From assembly GCF_002196515.1 (NCBI RefSeq), contig NZ_CP018835.1, positions 1,550,001 through 1,614,000 on the forward strand: a DNA stretch of 64,000 nt, written 5' to 3'. Shown here one piece after another: positions 8,920 through 19,007 of this stretch. The number at the start of each line of letters is the position of its first letter. The stretch's first letter is position 1. Under the pieces are notes generated by a model that saw only the letters and a list, made by a program, of their open reading frames with translations, made no database searches and was not told where the DNA came from. Both the position numbers and the translations under genes were made by a program. Source of the stretch: Vibrio gazogenes (GTDB lineage: Bacteria; Pseudomonadota; Gammaproteobacteria; Enterobacterales; Vibrionaceae).

Positions 8920-8938
8920 ATAAACGATAATCGTTACT
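8920..8938 (-). promoter_or_regulatory. Fur box upstream of bfd
   Basis: The stretch contains the perfect 13-bp palindrome AACGATAATCGTT (8923-8935). It matches the 19-bp Fur consensus at 12 positions, including GATAATC in the centre. It lies 38-56 bp upstream of the bfd start codon, in the promoter region. Confidence 0.65.
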
Positions 8939-9023
8939 ATTTCCATAATTAAGTATTGCTCGATATAGAATCATGCGTACCACAATCATCTGACCGTCTT
9001 GGCACGACCTCTCGAGATAGTAA

Positions 9024-9057
9024 TAAAAAAGGGAAGCCAATGGCTTCCCTTTTTTTA
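9024..9057 (-). terminator. terminator of tufA (str operon)
   Basis: The stem GGGAAGCC (9031-9038) pairs with GGCTTCCC (9042-9049) and is flanked by A and T tracts. On the minus strand it yields a run of Ts just after the tufA stop. Confidence 0.92.
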
Positions 9058-9077
9058 ACTTGTGTTAGCTTAAATCA

Positions 9078-10262
9078 TTATGCAAAGATTTTTGCTACAA
9101 CACCAGCACCAACTGTACGACCACCTTCACGGATCGCAAAGCGCAGACCTTCATCCATCGCGATTGGTGCAATCAGTTCGACAACCATTTTCACGTTATC
9201 GCCTGGCATCACCATCTCTACGCCTTCTGGAAGCTCGATGCTACCTGTTACGTCTGTTGTACGGAAGTAGAACTGTGGACGATAACCTTTGAAGAATGGC
9301 GTATGACGACCACCTTCATCTTTCGACAACACGTATACTTCTGATTCAAACTTCGTGTGCGGTGTGATTGAACCTGGTTTCGCCAAGACTTGACCACGTT
9401 CTACTTCATCACGCTTCGTTCCACGCAGTAACACACCAACGTTCTCACCTGCACGACCTTCGTCAAGCAGCTTACGGAACATCTCTACACCTGTACACGT
9501 TGTCTTCGTCGTATCTTTGACACCAACGATTTCAACTTCGTCACCAACTCGGATGATACCTTGCTCTACACGACCTGTAACAACTGTTCCACGGCCCTGG
9601 ATTGAGAATACATCTTCGATTGGCAGCAGGAATGCTTGGTCAATCACACGCTCTGGCTCTGGAATGTATTCGTCAAGTGCTGTCGCTAACTCTACGATTT
9701 TCTCTTCCCATTGCGCTTCACCGTTCAGTGCGCCCAGTGCAGAACCCTGAATCACTGGCAGATCGTCTCCTGGGAAATCGTATTCTGAAAGCAATTCACG
9801 TACTTCCATTTCTACCAGCTCAAGCAGCTCTTCATCATCAACCATGTCACATTTGTTCATGAATACGATGATGTAAGGAATACCTACCTGACGACCTAGC
9901 AAGATGTGCTCACGTGTCTGAGGCATTGGACCATCTGTCGCTGCTACAACTAGGATACCACCGTCCATCTGTGCCGCACCGGTGATCATGTTTTTAACAT
10001 AGTCAGCGTGCCCTGGGCAGTCTACGTGTGCGTAGTGACGTGTCGGTGTATCGTACTCTACGTGTGAAGTCGCGATTGTGATACCGCGCTCACGCTCTTC
10101 TGGTGCGTTATCGATTGACGCAAAGTCACGTGCTGATCCGCCGTATACTTTAGAAAGCACTGTACAGATTGCTGCAGTTAGTGTTGTTTTACCGTGGTCA
10201 ACGTGGCCGATAGTACCAACGTTTACGTGCGGTTTCGTACGTTCAAATTTTTCTTTAGACAC
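9078..10262 (-). CDS. tufA: elongation factor Tu, copy 1 (str operon)
   Basis: EF-Tu delivers aminoacyl-tRNA to the ribosome as a GTP complex. The G motifs [13 protein letters not shown] and NKCD are intact; domains II and III follow in the 394-residue protein. The amino-acid sequence is identical to the second copy at 55769-56953. At the DNA level I find only six synonymous differences, all within the 5' third (9902, 9918, 10137, 10170, 10176, 10179). That pattern is typical of gene conversion. It is the last gene of rpsL-rpsG-fusA-tufA, 142 bp after fusA, a gap that could hold an extra promoter. Confidence 0.98.
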   Translation of the reverse strand: MSKEKFERTKPHVNVGTIGHVDHGKTTLTAAICTVLSKVYGGSARDFASIDNAPEERERGITIATSHVEYDTPTRHYAHVDCPGHADYVKNMITGAAQMDGGILVVAATDGPMPQTREHILLGRQVGIPYIIVFMNKCDMVDDEELLELVEMEVRELLSEYDFPGDDLPVIQGSALGALNGEAQWEEKIVELATALDEYIPEPERVIDQAFLLPIEDVFSIQGRGTVVTGRVEQGIIRVGDEVEIVGVKDTTKTTCTGVEMFRKLLDEGRAGENVGVLLRGTKRDEVERGQVLAKPGSITPHTKFESEVYVLSKDEGGRHTPFFKGYRPQFYFRTTDVTGSIELPEGVEMVMPGDNVKMVVELIAPIAMDEGLRFAIREGGRTVGAGVVAKIFA

Positions 10263-10404
10263 GATCGTGTTCCTTCCTAGTTATGATTCACTCTAAGTAA
10301 CGTACACCTAAAGTGCGCCAGAAATTGCTATTTTATGCGTCAACGTTCGTCAACGCAATAGATTCGTTATTAACCAATACCTGTGTTTTATCGACAAATA
10401 AAGG

Positions 10405-12501
10405 TTAACCACGCTCAGCGACAATTGCATCAGCAATATTTTTCGGCACTTCTGCGTACTCAGAAAACTCCATTGAATACGAAGCACGCCCTTGCGTCGC
10501 AGAACGCAGATCAGTTGCGTAACCAAACATCTCAGAAAGTGGGACTTTAGCATGTATAATCTTCAGCCCTGCCGGACCATCATCCATACCTTCGATAAGG
10601 CCGCGGCGACGATTCAAGTCACCCACAACATCACCCATCCAATCTTCCGGAGTAGTTACTTCAACTTTCATTAGCGGTTCAAGAATAACCGGGTTCGCTT
10701 GCAGCGCACCTTTCTTGAATGCCATTGAGCCAGCGATCTTAAACGCCATCTCACTTGAATCGACATCGTGGAATGAACCATCAAAGAGTGTCGCTTTGAT
10801 ATCCAAGACAGGATAACCAGCGAGCACACCATTGTTCATTTGTTCCTCGATACCTTTTGCGACCGGGTTAATGAATTCCTTCGGAATCGTCCCACCCACA
10901 ATTTCGTCGACAAAAACAAAGCCTTCACCGGGTTCAGAGGGCTCAATTTTTAGCCACACATGACCATATTGACCTCGTCCCCCTGACTGGCGAACAAACT
11001 TGCCTTCGACTTCCGTTTGACCACGAATGGTTTCACGATAAGCAACCTGAGGTTTACCCACGTTGCAATCCACACTAAATTCACGCTTCATCCGATCTAC
11101 AATGATATCTAGGTGAAGTTCACCCATGCCTGATATCAATGTCTGGCCAGTTTCAGCGTCCGTTTCAACACGGAATGATGGATCTTCAGCTGCCAGTTTT
11201 CCGAGGGCAATCCCCATTTTTTCCTGATCAGCTTTAGAGCGGGGTTCTACAGCGATTTGAATCACAGGTTGAGGAAATTCCATTCGTTCCAGAATAACCT
11301 TATGATTTTGATCGCAAAGCGTGTCCCCTGTTGTTACATCTTTCAAGCCAATCGCAGCAGCGATATCACCGGCACGAACTTCTTTGACTTCTTCACGTTT
11401 GTTCGAATGCATCTGGACAATACGTCCAACTCGTTCACGTTTTTCTTTGACCGAGTTATAGACAGCATCCCCGGAGTTTAATACACCGGAATAGACCCGA
11501 ACAAAGGTCAGAGTACCAACAAATGGGTCTGTTGCGATCTTAAATGCAAGTGCTGAAAAGGGTTCTGAGTCATCCGCGTGACGCTCAACATCATTTTCAC
11601 GCTCATCAATACCTTTAATCGATGGAACATCGATCGGTGACGGCAAAAATTCAATCACAGCATCCAGTACGGCCTGAACCCCTTTGTTCTTAAATGCACT
11701 ACCGCAAGTCGCCAGAACAATCTCATTATTTAGAGTGCGAGTTCGCAAACCGAGCTTAATCTCGTCTTCGCTTAATTCACCCTCTTCAAGGTATTTATCC
11801 ATCAGCTCTTCATTCGCTTCAGCAGCGGACTCCACCATATGGCTACGCCATTCTTCAGCGAGTTCGAGCATATCGGCTGGGATATCTTCATGAGTGAAAG
11901 TCATTCCCTGGTCTTCTTCAGTCCAGTTAATGGCTTTCATCTTGAACAGATCAATAACACCTTTAAATTCATCTTCTGCACCGATATTCAATTGAATCGG
12001 TACAGGGGTTGCGCCTAGTCGATCTTTAATTTGATTTACCACACGCAAGAAATCTGCACCAGCACGGTCCATCTTATTCACGAAAACGAGTCTCGGAACA
12101 TGATATTTATCCGCCTGACGCCATACTGTCTCAGACTGAGGTTCAACACCAGAGGAACCACAAAAAACGACCACTGCACCATCAAGTACACGGAGAGAAC
12201 GCTCAACCTCAATGGTGAAGTCAACGTGTCCGGGAGTATCGATAATGTTGATACGATGATCGGGGAATTGCGCCTGCATACCACGCCAGAATGTGGTCGT
12301 CGCAGCAGAGGTAATGGTGATACCGCGTTCCTGCTCTTGCTCCATCCAGTCCATGGTTGCTGCACCATCGTGAACTTCGCCAATTTTATGAGACAGGCCG
12401 GTGTAGAACAGAATACGCTCAGTAGTGGTTGTCTTTCCTGCGTCTACATGAGCACATATACCGATGTTACGGTAGCGCTCGATAGGAGTTTTACGAGCCA
12501 C
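10405..12501 (-). CDS. fusA: elongation factor G
   Basis: EF-G drives ribosomal translocation and, with RRF, ribosome recycling. The G domain shows [19 protein letters not shown], the switch region [19 protein letters not shown] and [10 protein letters not shown]. Domains II-V follow, with [10 protein letters not shown] and [10 protein letters not shown] in domains III-IV. The 698-residue length is standard. It is third in the str operon, 75 bp after rpsG. Confidence 0.98.
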   Translation of the reverse strand: MARKTPIERYRNIGICAHVDAGKTTTTERILFYTGLSHKIGEVHDGAATMDWMEQEQERGITITSAATTTFWRGMQAQFPDHRINIIDTPGHVDFTIEVERSLRVLDGAVVVFCGSSGVEPQSETVWRQADKYHVPRLVFVNKMDRAGADFLRVVNQIKDRLGATPVPIQLNIGAEDEFKGVIDLFKMKAINWTEEDQGMTFTHEDIPADMLELAEEWRSHMVESAAEANEELMDKYLEEGELSEDEIKLGLRTRTLNNEIVLATCGSAFKNKGVQAVLDAVIEFLPSPIDVPSIKGIDERENDVERHADDSEPFSALAFKIATDPFVGTLTFVRVYSGVLNSGDAVYNSVKEKRERVGRIVQMHSNKREEVKEVRAGDIAAAIGLKDVTTGDTLCDQNHKVILERMEFPQPVIQIAVEPRSKADQEKMGIALGKLAAEDPSFRVETDAETGQTLISGMGELHLDIIVDRMKREFSVDCNVGKPQVAYRETIRGQTEVEGKFVRQSGGRGQYGHVWLKIEPSEPGEGFVFVDEIVGGTIPKEFINPVAKGIEEQMNNGVLAGYPVLDIKATLFDGSFHDVDSSEMAFKIAGSMAFKKGALQANPVILEPLMKVEVTTPEDWMGDVVGDLNRRRGLIEGMDDGPAGLKIIHAKVPLSEMFGYATDLRSATQGRASYSMEFSEYAEVPKNIADAIVAERG

Positions 12502-12576
12502 GGTTGTATCCTCTTAACTAAGGTGGACCTTAGAAAATAGAAAAGTACTGCGGGTATCCCCGCAGTACAGGAGGTA

Positions 12577-13068
<492 letters not shown>

Positions 13069-13158
13069 TCAGGTTATCCAAAACTTTTCAGTTTCTTCAA
13101 AAATTAATATTTAAATTAGTGTTTGGCCTTACTTAACGCTTATTTCAACAGAGAAACA

Positions 13159-13536
<378 letters not shown>

Positions 13537-13579
13537 CTAGCTCCTGATTTACTGAAAGTAAGCTTGTGAAAAATCTATA

Positions 13580-13631
13580 CCCTATACAAATAGGGACGCA
13601 AAATTCTATGCACCGCGGCTAGATGTGTCAA
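13580..13631 (-). promoter_or_regulatory. str operon promoter and leader hairpin
   Basis: On the minus strand a consensus -35 TTGACA (plus 13626-13631) and a -10 TAGAAT (plus 13603-13608) are separated by exactly 17 bp. The start of the transcript carries a small hairpin, CCCTA / TAGGG at 13580-13595. The tight match suggests a strong sigma-70 promoter serving rpsL-rpsG-fusA-tufA. Confidence 0.85.
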
Positions 13632-13667
13632 GAAATATACAGTTTTTTTTTAGATTGGCAGGAAATA

Positions 13668-13943
13668 TCATTCCCAAGTCATTGTACTATGGTGCTGTTC
13701 CGTCAATTCAACAAACCCGAGATAATCAGTTATCGTTGTTGAAGGACTGATACGGTGGTGAATTCCTCGGGCTTTTGCATCGGCCTGTAAAACAAACACG
13801 GTTTTTCCCGACAGCAACTCAAACGCATAGTGCAAAGGGTTTGCAGCATAAACTGCGTCTTCGATTAATAAGATGGAATCTTGCTCAGAATAGAAGGGAT
13901 GAACTCGCTTCAATGCAGCGTCTGTTTTAATCACATGTAGCAT
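13668..13943 (-). CDS. tusB: sulfurtransferase complex subunit TusB
   Basis: TusB is part of the TusBCD hexamer, which relays sulfur from TusA to TusE during 2-thiouridine formation in tRNA. The product is small (91 residues from ATG 13943) and begins MLHVIKTDAAL, the usual TusB/DsrH start. A TGAGG ribosome binding site overlaps the tusC stop and favours ATG 13943 over the in-frame ATG at 13955. Last gene of yheO-tusD-tusC-tusB; the str promoter follows within about 40 bp. Confidence 0.92.
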   Translation of the reverse strand: MLHVIKTDAALKRVHPFYSEQDSILLIEDAVYAANPLHYAFELLSGKTVFVLQADAKARGIHHRISPSTTITDYLGFVELTEQHHSTMTWE

Positions 13944-13951
13944 AAAATGCC

Positions 13952-14308
13952 TCAAAAACTCAAAATTTTATCAGCCTGATGCAGAATCTCTATCATGCTT
14001 TGATCCTGTACAGTGGTCACAGGGATGATCAAATCATCTTGCGTCACTCCACGCTGCAATAACGCTGACTCAGAGACAAAGACCTGATCAATATCATACA
14101 GGTCGAGTAGTTTAAGCATCGGTGCATAATCTTTACAAAGGATATCGTCTGTTTCTTGTCCCTGCAGAAGTTGTAACACACCATCCCCCATAAAAACGAC
14201 AGCAATATTTTCACTATAAGCAGAGGCCGCTAACAGCGCATCAACCCCTTCTCTTCCGGAACTTCGGCCGTGAGGTGCGTGATGAAAAACATAAATCAAA
14301 CGATTCAA
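13952..14308 (-). CDS. tusC: sulfurtransferase complex subunit TusC
   Basis: A 118-residue DsrF-like subunit of the TusBCD sulfur relay. The start [19 protein letters not shown] and the [10 protein letters not shown] loop match TusC. It overlaps tusD by 4 bp (ATGA), indicating translational coupling, and is followed by tusB after 8 bp. Confidence 0.94.
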   Translation of the reverse strand: MNRLIYVFHHAPHGRSSGREGVDALLAASAYSENIAVVFMGDGVLQLLQGQETDDILCKDYAPMLKLLDLYDIDQVFVSESALLQRGVTQDDLIIPVTTVQDQSMIEILHQADKILSF

Positions 14309-14700
14309 AACTGTATGATCCTATCTTGTGTCAACATGGCTTCAGCTAAACTCCCCAAACCAGCCTGCACAAACTCATCGGCCAGATTATCTTTAAATAC
14401 ACAATGTTGGGTCGCTTCTTTTTCGCTCAAAACGCCACGTCTCAAAGACGCTGCAACACAGGTTTCAAGACTGACACCATGCTCTTTCGCTAAATGTTGC
14501 CAAGCTTTGGCAAGATCGAATTCATCATTGGCAGGGACTGATAATGAGGTTCCATTTGTCACACCATCCTGATAGAAAAACACACTGACCAGTGTGTGAC
14601 CTTTCTCAATCAAAGCACGCGCAAATTGATAAGCACTCCGGGCTGACTGAGTACCGTATAGTGGCCCATTGACCACCAACGTGTAAGTCAGAACACTCAT
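14305..14700 (-). CDS. tusD: sulfurtransferase complex subunit TusD
   Basis: TusD carries the persulfide in the TusBCD complex. The 131-residue DsrE-like protein shows the start [20 protein letters not shown] and the catalytic cysteine C81 ([13 protein letters not shown]), matching the active cysteine of E. coli TusD. It overlaps both yheO (4 bp) and tusC (4 bp), as in E. coli. Confidence 0.95.
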   Translation of the reverse strand: MSVLTYTLVVNGPLYGTQSARSAYQFARALIEKGHTLVSVFFYQDGVTNGTSLSVPANDEFDLAKAWQHLAKEHGVSLETCVAASLRRGVLSEKEATQHCVFKDNLADEFVQAGLGSLAEAMLTQDRIIQF

Positions 14701-15419
14701 TTTTCATCATCCTCAGTTTTACGCTGACGAATATAGAGATACACCGTATGTTTCGATATATTCAGACGAGCAGCAACACGATTGATCGCATCTTTAATAT
14801 CAAAGATACCTTTATCGAATAACGCCATCACAATCTGTCGGTTCTTCGTATTATTCGATACTGATTTATCCGCATTGATTTCTTCGATAGTTCGCTCGAC
14901 GGTCTGATCCACCAGCTCTTCAACATCACTGGCAAAGTTAACTGATGATGCCGCATCTTGTGCATCTTGATTTGGCATAAATGACTGTAGAATTTGAGAA
15001 AATGGCGCATCAAGATTGACATTAATACAGAGTAATCCAATCACCCGATTTTCACCGTTACGGATAGCAATCGTGATGGATTTCATTAAGACACCACCTT
15101 TTGCCCGGGTAAAATAAGAGCGGGAAAAATTCCGTTCTGACCCTTCTATATCTTTCAGCATCTTCAACGCTAAATCCGTAATTGGAGAACCGACCTGGCG
15201 CCCGGTATTCTCACCATTAGCAATTTTGATAGCAGAAGTATTCAAGTCTTCCAGTGAATGCAATACGATTTCACAAAAAGGACCGATCAGGCTTGCCAGA
15301 CCATCTACAATTGCCTCATAAGAACGGAGAATGATTTTATCATGCTCTGTAAACGGTTTTACATGCACAGATTCCATTTCCAGTAACATGTCAGCATTGA
15401 GTGTCTCTGTCGTCGCCAC
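14697..15419 (-). CDS. yheO: YheO-like transcriptional regulator
   Basis: A 240-residue protein with an N-terminal PAS-like YheO domain ([20 protein letters not shown], then [11 protein letters not shown] and [10 protein letters not shown]). The C-terminal helix-turn-helix ([20 protein letters not shown]) is of the kind used for DNA binding. E. coli YheO is the same size and precedes tusDCB there too. The ligand and targets are unknown to me; possible control of the tus genes is inferred from the overlap alone. The start is GTG 15419. Confidence 0.9.
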   Translation of the reverse strand: MATTETLNADMLLEMESVHVKPFTEHDKIILRSYEAIVDGLASLIGPFCEIVLHSLEDLNTSAIKIANGENTGRQVGSPITDLALKMLKDIEGSERNFSRSYFTRAKGGVLMKSITIAIRNGENRVIGLLCINVNLDAPFSQILQSFMPNQDAQDAASSVNFASDVEELVDQTVERTIEEINADKSVSNNTKNRQIVMALFDKGIFDIKDAINRVAARLNISKHTVYLYIRQRKTEDDEK

Positions 15420-15540
15420 GTTGTTCCAGCCTTCAAAAATATCAACAAATGAATGTAAGTTTATCAGAAAATTTTAAAGTATCGCTAAGCTATCGTATCA
15501 ACAACTGATTTAAAACAATTTTATGACGACAAATAAAAAA

Positions 15541-15566
15541 AAGACCTGATAAATCAGGTCTTTTTC
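15541..15566 (-). terminator. terminator of fkpA
   Basis: A 10-bp stem (AAGACCTGAT at 15541-15550, ATCAGGTCTT at 15553-15562) with a short loop, followed by a T-rich tract on both strands. It lies between fkpA and the start of yheO and separates the two transcription units. Confidence 0.9.
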
Positions 15567-15611
15567 ATTGCCTAGAAATAGCTTGAATGACTATTTCACC
15601 ATCACAGCTAA

Positions 15612-16397
15612 TTATTTACTGGTTTTCTTAGCGTCATCCGCTTTTTCAACTTTCAACAATTCAACTTCAAATACTAGTGTTGAATCTGCAGGAATTGATG
15701 GAGTATCTCTGTCGCCATAAGCCAGTTCTGGTGGAATAACAAACTTGTACTTAGCGCCAACTTTCATCAGTTGAACACCCTCTGTCCAACCTGGGATCAC
15801 GCGATCCAGTGGGAATGTCGCTGGTTCACCACGATCATAAGAACTATCGAACTGAGTACCATCGATCAGTGTCCCTTTATAGTGGACTTGAACCGTATCT
15901 GTTGCTTTTGGTGATTTACCAGTGCCTTTCGTGATCACTTGATACAACAGACCTGATTTCGTTTTCTTCACACCGTCTTGTTTTTCGAACTTGGCACGGA
16001 AATCATCACCCGCTTTTTTGTTCGCTGCTGACTTTTCTTTGGCTTTTGTTGTTGCCAGTGTATTGAGTCGCTTATCGAAATCTTCCAATGCTTTACGAGC
16101 ATCTTCATCTGTCATCGCTGATTTATCAGCAAATGCGTTTTGAATTCCTTGCAACACAAGATCTTTGTCTAGCGTAATACCATACTCTTTTGGCTTTTCA
16201 AGACTTGTACTCAGATAATTCGCAAAAGAGACACCAATAGCATAAGCTGCTTTTTCATCATCTGTCTTAAATTCAACCGCTGCTGGTTTGGCAGCATCCT
16301 GAGTGGCAGCTTGTGTTTCTTGTTTTCCTTCATCTTGACAGCCTGCTGCAAGCATCACAGCGGCAGCAAGAAACGATACTTTTAACAATGATTTCAT
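15612..16397 (-). CDS. fkpA: FKBP-type peptidyl-prolyl isomerase, lipoprotein
   Basis: FkpA is an envelope foldase and chaperone. The 261 residues have an N-terminal dimerisation domain rich in Ala/Lys/Asp (about 40-145) and a C-terminal FKBP domain (about 155-252). Active-site segments include VQVHYKGTLIDGTQFDSSYD, VIPGWTEGVQLMKVGAKY and IPPELAYGDR. A lipobox LAAGC (lipidated Cys20, Gln at +2) points to an outer-membrane lipoprotein, whereas E. coli FkpA is a soluble periplasmic protein. It is divergent from the WD40 gene. Confidence 0.93.
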   Translation of the reverse strand: MKSLLKVSFLAAAVMLAAGCQDEGKQETQAATQDAAKPAAVEFKTDDEKAAYAIGVSFANYLSTSLEKPKEYGITLDKDLVLQGIQNAFADKSAMTDEDARKALEDFDKRLNTLATTKAKEKSAANKKAGDDFRAKFEKQDGVKKTKSGLLYQVITKGTGKSPKATDTVQVHYKGTLIDGTQFDSSYDRGEPATFPLDRVIPGWTEGVQLMKVGAKYKFVIPPELAYGDRDTPSIPADSTLVFEVELLKVEKADDAKKTSK

Positions 16398-16535
16398 TCA
16401 ATTCTCCAAATACGTGGGCAAACCTTTTGTAATTACTCATAATTTCTTGACTAAAATTGATGAGCAACACATTGTTATACAAATATAACGTGATGTGATC
16501 CGAATGTCTTTAACTCTCAATGGAAATTCAGACTG

Positions 16536-17516
16536 ATGCGAATATTTTCCCTTTATCTATTCATGTTAATTGTCAGTGTGACGTTAAATGGGTGCTTTTT
16601 CTTCACATCTCCTATTCAAAAATGGGAGATCACCCCAGAAGGAGCAACTGCTTTTGGTTTGAGCCGAGACGGTAGATTCGCCCTAACCTATTCTCAAAAA
16701 AATCAGCTCCAGCTTTGGGATCTTTCTGAAAACAAACGACTCGCACTACTGGGCTCCCTCGATCAACAAAACAGCACTGTGACCCAAATAAGAATTTCAG
16801 ACAACGATCGCTATGCCGTAACAGCCGGACAGAATAATTTCGCAGTCTGGGACTTAGCCTGGGCACAGTCTAAAGGGCTCTGGTCCATTTCGGATGGACT
16901 CATCAGAGATATTGATCTTTCAAAAGACGGCGAACAAGTTCTGATGGGTCTATCCAACGGTAAAGCAATTTACGTGGACTTAGTCAGCGGAAGACGCATG
17001 GAGTTCCTTGCACATCACGAGAAAGTGAACTCCGTTGCATTATCGCCCAATGGTCGCTTTGCCCTAACCGGTGGTAATGATTATCAGGCCTATCTATGGG
17101 ACACAAAATCCGGCCAAATACTAAGAAAATTTGAACATGAACAACGCGTTGTTCGAGTGGCATTGCAGAGAGACGGAAATTTCGCATTTACATCTGATGG
17201 CGGAAATGAAGCCAGAGTTTGGGATTTACATTCCGGTCAGGAAGTCTCCCATCTCCACAGTTTTGCTAGACAACTCATTTTTTCTACAGTGCGATTCTCT
17301 GATGACGGGACGCAACTCATAACCGGAACGCCTTCCGGTTATGTTGCGGTTTGGGATACACAAAGCGGCAAACAACTTGCTAAATTTTCAACGGAACCAC
17401 CAAAAGTGGATCCACCACCACGTTCTGTCGTGTATGATGTTGCCTTTGATCAACAACATCATGTTATATCAGCAAGTTCTGCTGGTATTGCAGAAGCTTG
17501 GGAATTGGATGAGTAA
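16536..17516 (+). CDS. WD40-repeat lipoprotein of unknown function
   Basis: A 326-residue protein with a hydrophobic N terminus ending in a lipobox (TLNGC, Cys20), so probably an envelope lipoprotein. The rest consists of WD40-type repeats: recurring LWDLS, VWDLA, LWDTKSG, VWDLHSG and VWDTQSG units, each about 40 residues after the last. These should form one beta-propeller of roughly seven blades, a scaffold for protein contacts. No enzymatic motif is seen. The stop overlaps or nearly abuts the slyX start, so the two are cotranscribed. Function not assigned. Confidence 0.85.
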   Translation: MRIFSLYLFMLIVSVTLNGCFFFTSPIQKWEITPEGATAFGLSRDGRFALTYSQKNQLQLWDLSENKRLALLGSLDQQNSTVTQIRISDNDRYAVTAGQNNFAVWDLAWAQSKGLWSISDGLIRDIDLSKDGEQVLMGLSNGKAIYVDLVSGRRMEFLAHHEKVNSVALSPNGRFALTGGNDYQAYLWDTKSGQILRKFEHEQRVVRVALQRDGNFAFTSDGGNEARVWDLHSGQEVSHLHSFARQLIFSTVRFSDDGTQLITGTPSGYVAVWDTQSGKQLAKFSTEPPKVDPPPRSVVYDVAFDQQHHVISASSAGIAEAWELDE

Positions 17517-17748
17517 TAAAATGGCCGCAGAAGAAGTAGAACGACTAGAAGCTCGAATCAATGATTTGGAGTGCCAATTGGCATTTCAGGAAGATACCAT
17601 CGAAGCGCTCAATCAAGCTCTCAGCCAACAACAGCAAACCATTTCCCGGATGCAGGACCAGATGAAGTTCATCGCAGGGAAGCTCAAGAACGTGAACGAA
17701 TCACCAATGGCCGATCCATCTCAAGAGACACCACCGCCTCATTATTGA
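17509..17748 (+). CDS. slyX: SlyX family coiled-coil protein
   Basis: A small acidic protein whose middle (LEARINDLECQLAFQEDTI to QQQQTISRMQDQMK) is a continuous coiled coil, the hallmark of SlyX. It ends in the proline/histidine PPPHY tail of the family. Its cellular role is unknown. Two starts are possible: ATG 17509, overlapping the WD40 stop, gives 79 residues; ATG 17521 gives 75. Proximity to fkpA is shared with E. coli. Confidence 0.9.
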   Translation: MSNKMAAEEVERLEARINDLECQLAFQEDTIEALNQALSQQQQTISRMQDQMKFIAGKLKNVNESPMADPSQETPPPHY

Positions 17749-17780
17749 GATGACTATGAATCAGTCAAACTCTCATTAAT

Positions 17781-17969
17781 CTAATACAGATAAAAATAGA
17801 CAATCACAATCCCAGCGACAACTAAACAGCCACCGATGCGCCGTAGCAGAGAATTCGGCTGCTGGCTTAACTGGGAAAGCATTCGACGCCAGCCATTGGG
17901 TATGAGCAATGGACCAAGTCCTTCAGCAATCAGCAATAAACCGACTGCCAACCATATTGAATGAGACAT
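17781..17969 (-). CDS. DUF2065 family small membrane protein (YjeT-like)
   Basis: A 62-residue protein with two hydrophobic segments (IWLAVGLLLIAEGLGPLLI and GGCLVVAGIVIVYFYLY) joined by a short basic loop with NGWRRM. This is the DUF2065/YjeT pattern. In E. coli yjeT follows hflC and precedes purA. Here it also follows hflC, but purA is not next. ATG 17969 is preferred over an upstream in-frame start at 17984. Function unknown. Confidence 0.85.
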   Translation of the reverse strand: MSHSIWLAVGLLLIAEGLGPLLIPNGWRRMLSQLSQQPNSLLRRIGGCLVVAGIVIVYFYLY

Positions 17970-17989
17970 AAAATTGAATTCCAAAAAAT

Positions 17990-18011
17990 AAAGGCTCCGA
18001 AAGGAGCCTTT
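17990..18011 (-). terminator. terminator after hflC
   Basis: The stem AAAGGCTCC (17990-17998) pairs with GGAGCCTTT (18003-18011) around a GAAA loop. On the minus strand it is followed by a T-rich tract. It lies between hflC and the DUF2065 gene, so the small gene depends on read-through or its own promoter. Confidence 0.85.
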
Positions 18012-18027
18012 ATACTATGCTTGGTAC

Positions 18028-19005
18028 TTATTTAGTACTTTTGCCCTTTGAATTCTTCATATAGCGGAAAAACTCGCTATCCGGGTCAAGTACCAAAATA
18101 TCGCTTTTCTGGCCGAAAGACTCTTCATAAGCCTTTAAAGAACGCATGAAAGTAAAGAATTCAGGCGCCTGACTGTATGAGTCTGCATAAATTTTAGCAG
18201 CTTTCGCATCGGCTTCACCACGCGTTACACGAGCCGTTTTATCAGCTTCTGCAAGAATCGTGGCCACTTCAAGCTCAGCCTGAGCCTTGATGATTTCAGC
18301 CTTCTCACGACCTTGTGAACGGTGTTTACGCGCGACAGACTCACGCTCAGCTCTCATCCGCTTGTAGATAGACTCACTAATCTCATCCGGCAGGTTGATT
18401 TTTTTCATTCGAAAATCAACAACGTAGACGCCTAAATCTTTCATTGCACTTTCACGGGTACTCAACAAAACTTCTTCCATAATCTGGTCACGCTGACCAT
18501 CTATTTTCAAAGCTTCCTTTGCCGCTTCCGTGGTTACAACTTCCGCATCTTCGCTATCAGGCAGGACATCATCATTTAATGGACCGGATACGATCTGTTT
18601 AATCTCCCGAGACCCGATTTCAGAACGTAAGACGTCGGTTACCTTTCTTTCCAACAGCGCTTGAGCAGTTAAAGCACTCCCGCCCCCGGTTGCCAGATAA
18701 TAGGTACCAAAATTCTGAATCCGCCACTTCACATAAGAATCGATGATGACATCTTTCTTCTCTGCGGTTACAAACCGGTCTGAACGACCATCCATTGTCT
18801 GAATTCGGGCTTCAAGCACTTTGACTCGGTCAAATAACGGCATTTTAAAATGCAGTCCCGGTTCATAGACTCGTGCAATTTCGCCATCTTTTAAAATTCG
18901 ACCAAAACGAACAACGATGCCGCGCTCTCCTTCATGAATGACAAATACAGACATGAGAAAAACAATCAGAAATAGCACCAATACAGGGATTATTAACTTA
19001 CGCAT
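18028..19005 (-). CDS. hflC: protease modulator HflC
   Basis: HflC, with HflK, forms a large membrane complex that cages the FtsH protease and restrains its activity. The 325 residues begin with one membrane segment (about 5-23). The SPFH/prohibitin domain follows (VIHEGERGIVVRFG onwards), with a long helical stretch EKAEIIKAQAELEVATILAEAD. Two bases separate it from hflK. Confidence 0.96.
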   Translation of the reverse strand: MRKLIIPVLVLFLIVFLMSVFVIHEGERGIVVRFGRILKDGEIARVYEPGLHFKMPLFDRVKVLEARIQTMDGRSDRFVTAEKKDVIIDSYVKWRIQNFGTYYLATGGGSALTAQALLERKVTDVLRSEIGSREIKQIVSGPLNDDVLPDSEDAEVVTTEAAKEALKIDGQRDQIMEEVLLSTRESAMKDLGVYVVDFRMKKINLPDEISESIYKRMRAERESVARKHRSQGREKAEIIKAQAELEVATILAEADKTARVTRGEADAKAAKIYADSYSQAPEFFTFMRSLKAYEESFGQKSDILVLDPDSEFFRYMKNSKGKSTK

Positions 19006-19007
19006 TC

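Noticed and set aside
17781..18027. purA expected after the hflC-yjeT cluster
   Set aside because: The E. coli neighbour purA is not present here. The sequence continues directly into slyX and the fkpA region, with no remnant seen.
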